Counted from the first letter of the stretch, positions 44,557 to 55,024 are shown. The stretch: 64,000 bases of DNA from Limosilactobacillus difficilis (GCF_947387495.1 NZ_CANDNU010000005.1:1-64000); one strand, 5' to 3'. Numbers and translations: made by a program. The notes: generated from the letters alone by a model not told the origin.

Positions 44557-46602
44557 ATGGGTAAAATTCATCAATTGGATGCCGTTTTAGCCGACCAAAT
44601 CGCTGCTGGTGAAGTGATCGAGCGCCCGGCTTCGATCGTCAAGGAATTGGTGGAAAACTCGCTCGATGCGGGAAGTACGCGGATTGACGTTTTGGCCCAG
44701 GATGCCGGGATGACCAGTATTCGGGTGATCGATAACGGGTCAGGTATCGCCCATGATGACGTCCCCCTGGCTTTTCAACGCCACGCCACTAGCAAGATTG
44801 CTAGCGAGCGTGACCTTTTCAACGTGCAGACGATGGGTTTTCGTGGTGAGGCGCTGCCTAGTATTGCGTCTGTCGCTGATGTGACGATGACGACGGCGGT
44901 AGAGGGAGCCGCCGGGACGGCCTACCACATCAAAGGAGGCCAGGAACTCAGCGAGCAGCCGGCGAGTGCCCGTCGGGGGACTGATATCCTGGTCCGACAG
45001 CTGTTTTACAACACGCCGGCGCGCTTGAAATACATCAAATCGCCCCACACGGAGCTCAGTCGGATGGTCGACATTATCAACCGCCTGGCGCTGGCCAATC
45101 CCGGAGTCGCGATCAGCTTTAGCCATAACCAGCGGGAGCTCTTTCGTTCGGCGGGTAATGGCAATCTTCAACAAGTGATTGCGGCGATCTACGGAGTGAA
45201 GGCGGGACGGCAGATGCTTGCTATCCATGGTCAGGATGCCGATTTTAAGATCAGCGGCTATACCTCCCTGCCGGCGCTAAACCGGGCTTCACGACAATAT
45301 ATCACCCTGACCATTAACCACCGCTATGTTCGCAATTACGCCTTAACTAAGGCGGTGATTGCCGGCTATCGGTCGAAGTTGATGGTGGGACGTTACCCGA
45401 TTGCTGTCATTGACGTTCATTTGGATCCCCTGTTGGTCGACGTCAACGTGCACCCTGCCAAGCGGGAAGTCCGGCTCAGTAAGGAGGAGCAGTTGACGAA
45501 GTTAGTGAGCCAAGCGGTCGATCAAGCGATCGCTGACGCAAACTTAATTCCCGACGTAGGTGACCGGGCAATTCAGATCCATGAACATCAGCGAGTCAAT
45601 GAAACCCCGCTTGATATTCAGCCAGGACATTCTCAGGCAGTTCGCTACCCGACGGGGGTCAGTGCTCCAGAACAATCATCGGCACAGGTTTTTCGGCCAA
45701 TTCAACCCAACGAGGAAGAGGCGGGGACTGCTAGCAACCCTGCCGCGGCTGACGCTGGCGACAGTTTTGTCAAGGAGCCGGTGGTGGTCCACAAAAAAGC
45801 CGAGCTGCACAGCCCTCAAATGGCCGCTTTTGACCAGCACTATCAAGAAGCAGTTGCGACCGGGCCCTTTGATGACGAACTTACTAAGACAACTCAACCG
45901 GCTGACGATCAGTCCCAGCCAAAAGCTGAGCAGCAGGAGTTGGCGATCGACGACCGTGGCGATAGTGCTCACCAGCGTTTTCCTCAACTGGTCTATCTGG
46001 GACAGTTGCAGGGGACTTTTTTGCTGGCCCAAGCCTCAGACGGACTCTACATTATCGACCAGCATGCCGCTCAGGAGCGGATTAATTTTGAAAAATTCCG
46101 TCGTGAATTGAGCCAGGTCAGTCCTGATCAGCAGCAATTTCTGACGCCGCTCGTTTTGACCTACTCGACAGCTGACGCACTCAAGATCATTGACCATCTT
46201 GATGTTTTGCGGCAGGTGGGGTTGGATCTGCAACAATTTGGCCAAAACAGTTTCATGTTAGCATCGCACCCGACTTGGTTTATTGAAGGGCAGGAAGAAG
46301 ACACCGCCCGGGAAATGATCGACTGGGTACTAAAAGATGGTAAGCTGACAGTCGGACAATTTCGACTCAAGACGGCCGCGATGATGAGCTGCAAGCGGGC
46401 TATCAAGGCCAACCACCACTTGGACCGGCGTCAAGCGGAAGCTCTCCTGGTTAACCTGAGCCATTGTGAGAATCCCTACAATTGTCCCCATGGGCGGCCA
46501 GTGACGATTCACTTCACGGACACGGACCTTGAAAAGATGTTCAAACGGATTCAGGATCATCACGAGCCATTTGCTGATGAATTCGATGATCATGACTTTT
46601 AA
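44557..46602 (+). CDS. mutL: DNA mismatch repair protein MutL
   Basis: A 681-aa GHKL ATPase that couples MutS to strand processing. N-terminal ATPase motifs: [23 protein letters not shown] and [10 protein letters not shown]. The linker (about residues 330-470) is Gln/Ala/Glu rich. The C-terminal domain contains DQHAAQERI and the endonuclease zinc-site type motif [10 protein letters not shown] plus [12 protein letters not shown], so it should be a nicking MutL as in other bacteria without MutH. ATG 44557 follows GAGGTG; a GTG at 44548 overlaps that site. Confidence 0.95.
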   Translation: MGKIHQLDAVLADQIAAGEVIERPASIVKELVENSLDAGSTRIDVLAQDAGMTSIRVIDNGSGIAHDDVPLAFQRHATSKIASERDLFNVQTMGFRGEALPSIASVADVTMTTAVEGAAGTAYHIKGGQELSEQPASARRGTDILVRQLFYNTPARLKYIKSPHTELSRMVDIINRLALANPGVAISFSHNQRELFRSAGNGNLQQVIAAIYGVKAGRQMLAIHGQDADFKISGYTSLPALNRASRQYITLTINHRYVRNYALTKAVIAGYRSKLMVGRYPIAVIDVHLDPLLVDVNVHPAKREVRLSKEEQLTKLVSQAVDQAIADANLIPDVGDRAIQIHEHQRVNETPLDIQPGHSQAVRYPTGVSAPEQSSAQVFRPIQPNEEEAGTASNPAAADAGDSFVKEPVVVHKKAELHSPQMAAFDQHYQEAVATGPFDDELTKTTQPADDQSQPKAEQQELAIDDRGDSAHQRFPQLVYLGQLQGTFLLAQASDGLYIIDQHAAQERINFEKFRRELSQVSPDQQQFLTPLVLTYSTADALKIIDHLDVLRQVGLDLQQFGQNSFMLASHPTWFIEGQEEDTAREMIDWVLKDGKLTVGQFRLKTAAMMSCKRAIKANHHLDRRQAEALLVNLSHCENPYNCPHGRPVTIHFTDTDLEKMFKRIQDHHEPFADEFDDHDF

Positions 46603-46658
46603 AAGTCAGTTCAGGACATGTTAAAATATTGAAGATCAAAAGAAGGGCGGCAGAGAAA

Positions 46659-47258
46659 GTGTATGAATACCTAAGCGGGCTGGTAACAATCGTCCAGCCT
46701 AACTACATCGTGGTGGACGTCAACGGCGTGGGCTACCGGCTCCTCTGTGCGAACCCGTACCGTTACCATGTCGACTTGCACAAAACCGTGAAGGTCTTTG
46801 TTTACCAAGCGGTACGCGACGATGATATTTCGCTCTATGGTTTTGCCGACAGTGATGAAAAGGAGCTGTTTGTGCAGTTGTTGGGCGTGTCGGGAATCGG
46901 CCCCAAGAGCGCTCTGGCAATTCTCGCCAACCCTGATCATCAGGGCTTGGTCGATGCAATTGCTAATAATGACGTTTCCTACTTGACTAAATTTCCGGGG
47001 ATCGGCAAGAAGACCGCCGGCCAGATCGTCCTGGACCTGCGCGAGCGAGTGCAAAAGATGCCGACGGGGCCTTTGCTGCGGTTGAATGACCAGTCGGTCG
47101 ATGAAGACAATCCGGCTCTCGCCGATGCCTTAGCCGCCTTAAAGGCACTGGGCTACAAGGAGCGGGAGGTCAAGAAACTGGCCAAACGCTTGGCCCAAAC
47201 GGATGCCAAGACGACGGACGATTACCTGCGGGCCGGTTTAAAATTGATCAGTCAATAG
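46659..47258 (+). CDS. ruvA: Holliday junction branch migration protein RuvA
   Basis: A 199-aa subunit that binds four-way junctions as a tetramer and loads RuvB. The OB fold (residues 1-62), a double helix-hairpin-helix ([16 protein letters not shown] and [19 protein letters not shown]) and the C-terminal RuvB-binding domain (about 150-199) are complete. GTG 46659 is preferred: it aligns with the family start, while the TTG at 46629 would add ten residues and has no ribosome site. Confidence 0.93.
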   Translation: MYEYLSGLVTIVQPNYIVVDVNGVGYRLLCANPYRYHVDLHKTVKVFVYQAVRDDDISLYGFADSDEKELFVQLLGVSGIGPKSALAILANPDHQGLVDAIANNDVSYLTKFPGIGKKTAGQIVLDLRERVQKMPTGPLLRLNDQSVDEDNPALADALAALKALGYKEREVKKLAKRLAQTDAKTTDDYLRAGLKLISQ

Positions 47259-47276
47259 CTGTGAGGAGGGATTTTG

Positions 47277-48296
47277 ATGGTAGATGATGATCAGCGGGCC
47301 TTGCTTTCTGGACAGGCCGAAAACAACCAGGAAGAGGAAGCTGAACTTCAGCTCCGCCCCCAAACACTCAACGAATATATCGGCCAGCAAAAGATTAAAC
47401 ACGAGTTGCAGATTTATATCAAGGCAGCGCGGGAACGTGAAGAAGCCTTGGATCACGTTTTGCTTTACGGTCCGCCGGGGCTTGGCAAGACGACGCTGGC
47501 GATGGTGATTGCTCACGAAATGCACGTCGGTATTAAAACAACAAGCGGACCGGCCATTGAAAAGGCGGGTGACCTGGTGGCACTGCTCAACGAGTTGCAG
47601 CCAGGCGACGTTCTCTTCATCGATGAAATTCATCGTTTGCCAAAGCCAGTTGAGGAAATGTTATATTCGGCGATGGAAGATTTTTACATTGATATTGTGG
47701 TCGGCGAGGGCCCGACAGCGCACCCCGTCCATTTTCCGTTGCCGCCGTTTACCTTGATCGGGGCGACGACACGGGCCGGGATGCTTTCGGCACCGTTGCG
47801 GGACCGTTTTGGTATCGTTGCCCACATGAATTACTACCAGACCAGCGAACTGGAGCAGATCATCTTTCGTTCCGCCAAAATTTTTAAAACCGCGATTAGC
47901 CAGGAAGGGGCCCACGAGCTGGCTCGTCGGTCGCGGGGAACGCCGCGAATTGCCAACCGCTTGCTGAAGCGGGTTCGCGACTTCGCCCAGGTGGCTGGCA
48001 AAGACACGATTGATCAGACCAGTGTCAGCCAGGCCCTGGAGCTGTTGCAAGTTGATGACCAAGGCTTAGACGACGTCGACCGGAAGCTCTTGCAGACGAT
48101 GATTGATTATTACAATGGCGGTCCGGTCGGGCTCAAAACGATTGCGGCCAACATTGGTGAAGAGACGAACACGATTGAAGAAATGTACGAACCATATCTC
48201 TTGCAGATTGGCTACCTCAGTCGGACGCCACGTGGCCGTAAGGTAACACCAGCCGGGTACGCCCACCTGGGAATTGAATTTCCGAGTCAGCATTAA
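47277..48296 (+). CDS. ruvB: Holliday junction helicase RuvB
   Basis: A 339-aa AAA+ motor for branch migration. Walker [10 protein letters not shown] at about residues 64-72, Walker [10 protein letters not shown] at about 112-120, the arginine-finger/sensor segment [18 protein letters not shown], and a winged-helix C-terminus ([16 protein letters not shown]). ATG 47277 follows GAGGAGGG. Directly coupled to ruvA upstream and to the Tgt-like gene downstream. Confidence 0.96.
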   Translation: MVDDDQRALLSGQAENNQEEEAELQLRPQTLNEYIGQQKIKHELQIYIKAAREREEALDHVLLYGPPGLGKTTLAMVIAHEMHVGIKTTSGPAIEKAGDLVALLNELQPGDVLFIDEIHRLPKPVEEMLYSAMEDFYIDIVVGEGPTAHPVHFPLPPFTLIGATTRAGMLSAPLRDRFGIVAHMNYYQTSELEQIIFRSAKIFKTAISQEGAHELARRSRGTPRIANRLLKRVRDFAQVAGKDTIDQTSVSQALELLQVDDQGLDDVDRKLLQTMIDYYNGGPVGLKTIAANIGEETNTIEEMYEPYLLQIGYLSRTPRGRKVTPAGYAHLGIEFPSQH

Positions 48297-48310
48297 CGGA
48301 GGAAGAGAGC

Positions 48311-49141
48311 ATGAATCAGGGACAGATCTCGTTTACTATCAACCAAACATCTAACCGTACTCGGGCGCGGCGGGGAGTACTCATTACCCCTCATGGCACT
48401 TATCGCACGCCCTTGCTCGTGAAACCACTTAGCGCTGATTCTGATCAGGGGATGGCTTGGACGAGTGGTCTGAGGGTCAAGCTTGCTCACCACGAGCATG
48501 AGCTCAAACGAGCTGGGGGTCTTCCCGGCTTGCTCCACTGGCCGGGCAGCCTCATCGTTGCTAGCGGCAGTTCGGATGTTTTTAACAATGGCCATGCTTT
48601 TAAGCTGGACCAAAAGGGAATCCACTATGTCGGTGATGAAAAGGAGGCCTTTTTGTCACCGGAAGTGAGCGTGCGAGAGGCTGCGGTGAGTGGAGCTGAT
48701 ATCGCGATTGCTCTCAGTGACTGTCCGCCTTACTACTCATCCTATGATCACCTAAAAAAACACACGGAACAGAATAACCGTTGGATGAAACGGGCCGCTC
48801 AGGCTCATGACCGGCAGAACGTGGCATTGTTTGGCGTCATTGAAGGCGGGGGCCTGAAAGAATTGCGGCAGATCAGCATTGACTTCGTGACACAGCTGGG
48901 TTTTGCTGGTTATGTGATCGGTGGCTTGACCAGGGACGTTGCTTTGCCGGAGGCTTCGCGACTCATTCAAGAAGTGGTGCCGCGATTGCCGGCGGAGGCG
49001 CCACGCTTGTTGGAACGGGTTGGTGACGAAGAACTTTTGTCCGTGGCCATCAATAGTGGGGTTGATATTTTACTCGCCAGCCCTGACGCAGATTTGCGAC
49101 GGCTGCAGCAACGCTTAAGCCAAATTAATGCTAATTTCTAA
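48311..49141 (+). CDS. Shortened tRNA-guanine transglycosylase-like protein, probably inactive
   Basis: A 276-aa relative of bacterial Tgt (usual length about 375), in the ruvB-queA-tgt-yajC position but without queA. Shared blocks: RARRGVLITPHGTYRTP near the start, FLSPEVSVREAAVSGADI, SDCPPYY (where Tgt has DECTPY), GVIEGGGLKELRQIS (for QGG) and GYVIGGL. Missing: the DSGGFQ substrate motif reads ASGSSDVF, the nucleophile FDC region reads DILLASPD, and the whole Cys/His zinc subdomain is absent. The frame is intact with a good site (GGAGGAAG) and no frameshift, so it seems maintained. It may bind RNA, or be a decaying paralogue with a preserved frame. Confidence 0.75.
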   Translation: MNQGQISFTINQTSNRTRARRGVLITPHGTYRTPLLVKPLSADSDQGMAWTSGLRVKLAHHEHELKRAGGLPGLLHWPGSLIVASGSSDVFNNGHAFKLDQKGIHYVGDEKEAFLSPEVSVREAAVSGADIAIALSDCPPYYSSYDHLKKHTEQNNRWMKRAAQAHDRQNVALFGVIEGGGLKELRQISIDFVTQLGFAGYVIGGLTRDVALPEASRLIQEVVPRLPAEAPRLLERVGDEELLSVAINSGVDILLASPDADLRRLQQRLSQINANF

Positions 49142-49234
49142 GCTGATCTGGGGATGATTGGTGCAGAAGCAAGCATTTTCTTGTATAATGTGGAGTGTTA
49201 ATATTTTTAAGCGATGTGAAAGGATGAATAGAGA

Positions 49235-49657
49235 TTGAATAGTTCTTCAATGTCAAGTATTATCTTGATCGTGCTGATGATCGCTTTCATGTACTTCTTC
49301 ATGATTCGGCCACAGCAAAAGCAGCGGCGTGAACACCAGTCGATGATGAGTAGCCTCAAGAAGGGGGACCATGTCATTACGATCGGCCGTTTGCACGGTG
49401 ATGTTTACGAACTGGACAAGCAGAACAATACCGTGACGCTCGATTGTGAAGGAATTTACCTCAAGTTTGACCTCGGGGCCATCATGCGGGTGGTTCCAGC
49501 TAGTCAGGAAACGAGCCAGGCTGCTGCTGATAAGAAACCGGCAGAAAAGAGTGCTGCTAGCAGTGAAACTGACAGCGCTGATGACCAAGCCAGCAGCAGT
49601 GCCGAATCAGCAGCTAGCGAACAGGCAGCTGATTCTGCTGAAGCAAGTGAAAAGTAG
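49235..49657 (+). CDS. yajC: Preprotein translocase subunit YajC
   Basis: A 140-aa single-pass membrane protein associated with SecDF. One transmembrane helix (about residues 6-24) is followed by the family block MIRPQQKQRREHQSMMSSL, KKGDHVITIG and a small domain to about 90. The last 45 residues are an acidic Ser/Ala/Glu tail. The start is TTG 49235, with GAAAGGA upstream; an ATG five codons later lacks a site. A -10 TATAAT near 49183 suggests its own promoter. Confidence 0.92.
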   Translation: MNSSSMSSIILIVLMIAFMYFFMIRPQQKQRREHQSMMSSLKKGDHVITIGRLHGDVYELDKQNNTVTLDCEGIYLKFDLGAIMRVVPASQETSQAAADKKPAEKSAASSETDSADDQASSSAESAASEQAADSAEASEK

Positions 49658-49678
49658 TTTCTTATAGACACAAAATTC

Positions 49679-49713
49679 AGACCCCTAGCTATAGTGCTAA
49701 GGGTCTTTTTTAA
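49679..49713 (+). terminator. Intrinsic terminator of yajC
   Basis: AGACCCCTAGC, loop TATAGT, GCTAAGGGTCT, then TTTTT. Confidence 0.88.
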
Positions 49714-49767
49714 ACGATTGCTAAAGATGGTATACTTAAGTGTTAACAAATTTTGAGGAGGGTTCTC

Positions 49768-50724
49768 ATGGCCGTTTTAGAAGATATTATGAAAGCCATT
49801 AACAAATATAACCGGATCATCATCCACCGTCACCAACGGCCTGATCCGGACGCAATCGGTTCCCAAGTGGGTCTGGCCGAAATTTTAAGGGCTTCCTTCC
49901 CATATAAGGAAATTTTCGTCGTAGGCAAAGACATTGCTGATTTTGACTGGATTGGTGAAATGGACGAAATTGATTCCGGATTGTATGAAAATGCCCTCGT
50001 CATTGTCACCGACACGGCGAACAGTCCGCGCATTGATGACCGGCGCTTCAACCAGGGCGAAATGCTGGTTAAAATTGATCACCATCCTAATGATGATCCC
50101 TTTGGCGATGTTGTCTGGGTTGATGACCAGGCTGCTAGCTGTTCAGAGATGATCTACGCCTTTTATCAGCACTTCGCGGGCCAGCTCAAGCTGCCAAAGA
50201 CGGCGGCCGACGCGCTCTATGCCGGAATTGTTGGGGACACCGGTCGCTTCCTCTACCCAGCAACGACGCCCAAGACGATGCTAGTCGCTGGGGCCCTGAT
50301 GGCTGCTGGTGCTGATGCCAGCGCGATCAGTCGTCGCGAAGACGTAATTACGATGCCACTAGCGAAGTTGTCGGCCTTTGTTTACCAAAATTTGAAATTG
50401 ACCAGTCACCAGGCCGCTTACGTGGTTCTCAGTGCTGACGTGTTAAAAAAGTTCGGTTTGACGGAGGCTGGAACTTCAGCGGTCGTCCCGTTGCCTGGCA
50501 AGATCGATGTTGTCAGTGCCTGGGTTATCTTTGTGCAACAAGATGATGGTCATTATCGGGTTCGGCTACGCTCGAAAGGGCCAGCTATTAACGGCTTAGC
50601 AAAGAATCACCGTGGTGGCGGTCACCCGATGGCCAGTGGAGCCAAGGCTGCCGATGAAGCTGAGATGAAGCAGATTATCCAGGAATTGGATCAGTTATGC
50701 CAGCAGTGGCAAGAAAAGGAATAG
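49768..50724 (+). CDS. nrnA: Nano-RNase/pAp phosphatase NrnA (DHH-DHHA1)
   Basis: A 318-aa DHH-superfamily phosphoesterase that degrades 2-5-nt RNAs and 3'-phosphoadenosine 5'-phosphate. The DHH domain has RHQRPDPDAIGSQ, VTDTAN and IDHHPNDD; the C-terminal DHHA1 domain ends in the substrate-binding GGGHPMASGA. ATG 49768 follows GAGGAGGG. The downstream helicase starts 2 nt after its stop, so the two RNA-metabolism genes are coupled. Confidence 0.93.
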   Translation: MAVLEDIMKAINKYNRIIIHRHQRPDPDAIGSQVGLAEILRASFPYKEIFVVGKDIADFDWIGEMDEIDSGLYENALVIVTDTANSPRIDDRRFNQGEMLVKIDHHPNDDPFGDVVWVDDQAASCSEMIYAFYQHFAGQLKLPKTAADALYAGIVGDTGRFLYPATTPKTMLVAGALMAAGADASAISRREDVITMPLAKLSAFVYQNLKLTSHQAAYVVLSADVLKKFGLTEAGTSAVVPLPGKIDVVSAWVIFVQQDDGHYRVRLRSKGPAINGLAKNHRGGGHPMASGAKAADEAEMKQIIQELDQLCQQWQEKE

Positions 50725-50726
50725 TT

Positions 50727-52112
50727 ATGGCAAATAGTTTTCAAGATTTTCATTTTCAACCCTTTGTCAACCAAGCAATCACCGATCTGGGTTTTAAACA
50801 GCCGACACCGGTGCAGGAGAAAGTGATTCCGGTTATTCAGGCTGGCAGGAGTGTTGTCGGACAGTCAGCAACCGGGAGTGGGAAGACCCACGCTTTTTTA
50901 CTGCCAATCTTTGATCAGCTGCAGGCTGACTTGCACGAGGTTCAAGCCGTGATCACCACACCGAGCCGGGAACTGGCTTACCAGATTTATGCTGCTGCCA
51001 AACAGATTAATCACTTTGCTCCCCATGCCTTTATCGTTCATAATTACGTTGGCGGGACTGACCGGGAGCGGCAGGAAAAGCAACTGGCTAAGCAGCAGCC
51101 CCAGTTAGTCATCGGGACCCCGGGGCGTGTCAATGACATGGTTGAACATGGTGGTTTGGATATTCACACTGCCCATCGTTTCGTCGTTGACGAGGCCGAT
51201 ATGACCTTCGACATGGGCTTTTTGACGACTGTTGACCAAATTGCCAGCCGCTTTCCTGATGACTTGCAGATGATGGTCTTTTCGGCGACGATTCCGGTGA
51301 AATTGCGGCCGTTTTTGAAGAAGTACATGGAAAATCCGGTGGTGGAAGAAATTCCGGTTGCTACGGTGATCAACCCGAATGTCGATAACTGGTTGTTGTC
51401 GACGAAAGGGAGTGACAAAAACCAGTTGATCTACCGCTTGCTGACGATGGGTGAACCGTACCTAGCCCTGGTCTTTGCAAACACGCGTGAGCGGGCGACT
51501 GAACTGGCCGATTATTTGAACAGTCAGGGCTTGAAAGTGGCCTTGGTTCATGGTGGTTTGGCCCCCCGGCAACGTAAACGAGTGATGCGGGAGATTAAGA
51601 AGCTGGAATACCAATACATCGTGGCAACGGACTTAGCGGCCCGGGGAATCGATATCGAGGGTGTTTCCCTGGTGATCAACGATGATATCCCGTCTGATCT
51701 CGAATATTTTGTCCACCGGGTCGGACGGACTGGTCGGGCCAATTTGAAGGGAACCGCGATCACCTTGTACGCCCCGGCAGAGGACGAGTTGATTAACCAA
51801 CTAGAAGAGCGGGGAATTCACTTCAGCCCGAAGACGATTAAGGACGGGCGGGTGGTTGACACCCACGACCGTAACCGGCGCCAGAAACGACTCAAGAAGC
51901 ACGACCAGCTTGATCCGTCGATGATCGGCTTTGTCAAAAAGATGAAGAAGAAGGTCAAGCCCGGCTATAAGAAGCGGATTCGTAAGGCAATTGAAGATGA
52001 CCGGGCCTACAAGTGGCGTAAAGCTAAGCAACACGAGGAACGGCATGCTCGGCGCCAGCGGCAACGGCGTCACCGGGCTGAGCGAGCAGCTCGGATGAAA
52101 AAACAGGATTGA
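50727..52112 (+). CDS. cshB: DEAD-box RNA helicase (CshB-like)
   Basis: A 461-aa ATP-dependent RNA helicase. Q motif (FKQPTPVQEKVIP), Walker A ATGSGKTH, TPSRELA, TPGR, VDEAD, SATIP, then the second RecA domain with VFANTRERA, ATDLAARGIDI and HRVGRTGR. The C-terminal 75 residues are strongly basic (Lys/Arg runs), fitting a cold-adaptation or ribosome-linked RNA chaperone of the YqfR/CshB group. ATG 50727 follows AAAAGGA at the end of nrnA. The promoter of the alaS T-box overlaps its stop codon. Confidence 0.92.
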   Translation: MANSFQDFHFQPFVNQAITDLGFKQPTPVQEKVIPVIQAGRSVVGQSATGSGKTHAFLLPIFDQLQADLHEVQAVITTPSRELAYQIYAAAKQINHFAPHAFIVHNYVGGTDRERQEKQLAKQQPQLVIGTPGRVNDMVEHGGLDIHTAHRFVVDEADMTFDMGFLTTVDQIASRFPDDLQMMVFSATIPVKLRPFLKKYMENPVVEEIPVATVINPNVDNWLLSTKGSDKNQLIYRLLTMGEPYLALVFANTRERATELADYLNSQGLKVALVHGGLAPRQRKRVMREIKKLEYQYIVATDLAARGIDIEGVSLVINDDIPSDLEYFVHRVGRTGRANLKGTAITLYAPAEDELINQLEERGIHFSPKTIKDGRVVDTHDRNRRQKRLKKHDQLDPSMIGFVKKMKKKVKPGYKKRIRKAIEDDRAYKWRKAKQHEERHARRQRQRRHRAERAARMKKQD

Positions 52113-52137
52113 TTTTCAGAGAGAGGACGTATATAAT
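52109..52137 (+). promoter_or_regulatory. Sigma-A promoter of the alaS T-box transcript
   Basis: -35 TTGATT (52109-52114), 17-bp spacer, -10 TATAAT (52132-52137). The -35 contains the stop codon of the helicase gene. Confidence 0.78.
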
Positions 52138-52143
52138 TTTCTC

Positions 52144-52344
52144 TGTTTGGGATATGCTGCTGGTAAGGAACTTGCAGAAACGTTTTGGTGATGGAAAAAA
52201 CGACGAATTACCTCCAGTGCTCCCCAGATGATCAACGATAATCAGGTCCGTTTCGGACATTTAAGAGGTATACGATTAGTCATCGTTTGCAAGACGAGTG
52301 GTACCGCGTCATGGGCGTCTCGTCACCGCAACGGTGGCTTTTTG
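52144..52344 (+). promoter_or_regulatory. T-box riboswitch, alanine specifier GCU
   Basis: The T-box sequence GTGGTACCGCG is at 52299-52309. In stem I, GGTAA pairs with TTACC and CTGG with CCAG, leaving a loop strand with AGTGCTC; the specifier GCT (52219-52221) is an alanine codon, agreeing with alaS. The terminator competes with the antiterminator in the usual way. Confidence 0.92.
52322..52344 (+). terminator. T-box-controlled terminator before alaS
   Basis: GTCACCG pairs with CGGTGGC (one G-T) around CAA, then TTTTTG. Confidence 0.82.
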
Positions 52345-52369
52345 TTTGCTTAAGAAAGGATGGAATTCA

Positions 52370-55024
52370 ATGAAGGAATTAAAACACCTTAACAGCGCCC
52401 AGGTGCGGAGCATGTTCTTGGAATTCTTCAAGGAACATGGTCACAAGATTATGCCGAGCCAATCACTGGTTCCGGTCGACGACCCGACTCTGCTCTGGAT
52501 CAACTCTGGAGTTGCCACAATGAAGAAGTACTTTGACGGCAAGGTGGTTCCAGATAACCCGCGGATGACCAGTTCGCAGAAGAGTATTCGGACTAACGAC
52601 ATTGAAAACGTCGGTAAGACCGCACGTCACCACACGATGTTTGAAATGTTGGGGAACTTCTCAGTCGGTGATTACTTCAAGAAGGAAGTCATCCCCTGGG
52701 CATGGGAATTGCTGACTGGCGACAAGTGGTTTGCCTTTGATCCTTCCAAGATTTATATCACTTACTACCCAAAGGACACCGACGCCTACGATTTGTGGCG
52801 GAAAGTCGGGGTTGCTGAAGATCATTTGGTTCCCGACAAGGATAACTTCTGGGACATCGGGCAAGGTCCATCCGGTCCGGACACGGAAATGTACTATGAT
52901 CGGGGCCAAGAAATGAATAACGTGGCCGAAGACGACCCGGAAAACTATCCTGGTGGCGAAAACCAGCGTTATCTGGAAATCTGGAACATCGTATTCAGTC
53001 AGTTCAACCATACTCCAGAAGATACTTACGAACCACTGCCCCATAAGAACATCGATACTGGGATGGGGCTGGAACGGGTGGTTTCCATCTTTGAAAATGC
53101 CCCAACCAATTTTGAAACCGACCTTTTCTTGCCGCTGATCCACCAGACGGAAGGTTTCAGCACGAAGAAGTACGCTGCTAACAAAGACGACGACATCCAA
53201 TTTAAGATCATTGCCGACCACATTCGGACCATTACCTTTGCGATCGGTGACGGAGCCTTGCCGTCAAATATGGGCCGTGGTTACGTCATCCGGCGTCTCT
53301 TGCGGCGGGCCGTGGTTGCCGGCAAGAAGCTGGGAATCGACGAACCATTCCTCTACAAGATGGTCCCGACCGTTGGGAAGATCATGGAAGATTATTACCC
53401 AGACGTTTTGCAAAATGCTGACTACATCCAAAAAGTTGTTAAGTCTGAAGAAGACCGCTTCAGTTCGACCCTGAACGGCGGTTTGAATCTGTTAAACTCC
53501 GTGATTGCTGATGCCAAGAAGAGTGGCAACAAGCAGATTGACGGGCGGACAGCCTTTAAGCTCTATGATACCTACGGCTTCCCGGTTGAATTGACCCGTG
53601 AATACGCAAATGATGAGGGCTTGAGCGTTGATGAGGAAGGCTTCAGTGCCGCTATGACCGAACAGCAAAACCGTGCTCGGCAAGCCCGCGATATGGACAA
53701 CGGGATGGGGGTTCAGGAAGACGTTTGGACCGAATTCACCGATGCCAGCAAGTATGTTGGCTATACCGACCTGCAGGTTGACGGCGCCAAAGTGATTGGT
53801 CTGGTCCAAGACGGCAAACACGTCGATCAGGCCGAACCAAAGGATAAGACGGACGTTGAAGTCATTTTTGACAAGACGCCGTTCTACGCCGAAATGGGTG
53901 GCCAGGTTGCCGATACCGGTGACATTATTGACAACTATGGTAAAAAGGTCGGTCGGGTCGTCGACGTGCAACACGCACCGCACCAGCAAAACCTGCACCG
54001 GATTCAACTGACGATGCCAATCAAGCTGGGATCCCGTTACAAGCTAGTAGTAGATCGGGAGCGGCACTTGAAGATTGAAAAGAACCATACTGCTACTCAC
54101 CTGCTCGATCAAGCCCTGCGGAACGTCCTGGGCGGTCACACCCAGCAGGCTGGTTCCTTGGTCGAAGAACATTACCTACGTTTTGATTTCAACCACTTTG
54201 GCCAAGTCACGGCCAAGGATCTGAAGGCTGTTGAAAAGATGGTCAATGAACAGATTTGGAAGGAAATTCCGGTGGAAACGGTTGAAACCGACATCGATTC
54301 CGCTAAGGAAATGGGGGCAATTGCTCTCTTCTCCGACAAATACGGCAAGCGGGTGCGGGTCGTTAAAATTGGCGACTTCAACACCGAATTCTGTGGCGGC
54401 GACCATGTCAAGAACACTAACGAACTCGGTCTGTTTAAGATCGTTTCTGAAGGTGGGGTTGGTGCTGGTATTCGCCGGATCGAAGCGGTTACGGCTAGTG
54501 ATGCCTTCGCCTTTATGCAGGATCGGGTCGATTGGCTCGACCAAGTAGCGGCTGATTTGAAAGTCAGCCAGCAAAAGGACGTTCCCCACCAGGTAAGCGA
54601 ACTGAGTAAACAGCTGAAGCAGACCAAGAAGCAGGTAGCTGCTCTTCAGTCCAAGATTGCGGCCCAACAGGCTAGTGATGTCTTTGGTGACGTTCAACAG
54701 ACCGCGAAGGGGACACTCATCGCTGCCCAGGTTAAGGTCGCTGGCATGGGTCAGCTCCGTGAACTCGCTGACCAGTGGCGGGACAAGGAACTATCTGAGG
54801 TGCTAGTATTGGCGACAGCCAATGGCGACAAAGCTAATATGCTGGTTGCCGTTAGTGACGATGGTGTCAAGAAAGGTCTGAAAGCTGGTAACATCATCAA
54901 GGCCATTGCCCCAGCCATCAACGGCGGCGGCGGCGGCCGGCCAAACTTGGCCCAGGCCGGTGGCAAGAAGGCGGCCGGTATCCCGACTGCTCTTAAACAG
55001 GCGGCTGAATTGATGAATAAATAA
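52370..55024 (+). CDS. alaS: Alanyl-tRNA synthetase
   Basis: An 884-aa class II synthetase. Aminoacylation domain from the start (MFLEFFKEHGHKIMPSQSLVP ends motif 1 region), motif 2 near RHHTMFEMLGN, motif 3 in GMGLERV, an editing domain with the HTATHLL and CGGDH zinc-type motifs (about residues 570-690), and a C-Ala domain ending in GGGGGRPNLAQAGG. ATG 52370 follows GAAAGGA; the longer frame would start in the T-box. It is regulated by the alanine T-box. In many Firmicutes ireB-ruvX-yrzB follow immediately; here the malolactic locus intervenes. Confidence 0.97.
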   Translation: MKELKHLNSAQVRSMFLEFFKEHGHKIMPSQSLVPVDDPTLLWINSGVATMKKYFDGKVVPDNPRMTSSQKSIRTNDIENVGKTARHHTMFEMLGNFSVGDYFKKEVIPWAWELLTGDKWFAFDPSKIYITYYPKDTDAYDLWRKVGVAEDHLVPDKDNFWDIGQGPSGPDTEMYYDRGQEMNNVAEDDPENYPGGENQRYLEIWNIVFSQFNHTPEDTYEPLPHKNIDTGMGLERVVSIFENAPTNFETDLFLPLIHQTEGFSTKKYAANKDDDIQFKIIADHIRTITFAIGDGALPSNMGRGYVIRRLLRRAVVAGKKLGIDEPFLYKMVPTVGKIMEDYYPDVLQNADYIQKVVKSEEDRFSSTLNGGLNLLNSVIADAKKSGNKQIDGRTAFKLYDTYGFPVELTREYANDEGLSVDEEGFSAAMTEQQNRARQARDMDNGMGVQEDVWTEFTDASKYVGYTDLQVDGAKVIGLVQDGKHVDQAEPKDKTDVEVIFDKTPFYAEMGGQVADTGDIIDNYGKKVGRVVDVQHAPHQQNLHRIQLTMPIKLGSRYKLVVDRERHLKIEKNHTATHLLDQALRNVLGGHTQQAGSLVEEHYLRFDFNHFGQVTAKDLKAVEKMVNEQIWKEIPVETVETDIDSAKEMGAIALFSDKYGKRVRVVKIGDFNTEFCGGDHVKNTNELGLFKIVSEGGVGAGIRRIEAVTASDAFAFMQDRVDWLDQVAADLKVSQQKDVPHQVSELSKQLKQTKKQVAALQSKIAAQQASDVFGDVQQTAKGTLIAAQVKVAGMGQLRELADQWRDKELSEVLVLATANGDKANMLVAVSDDGVKKGLKAGNIIKAIAPAINGGGGGRPNLAQAGGKKAAGIPTALKQAAELMNK

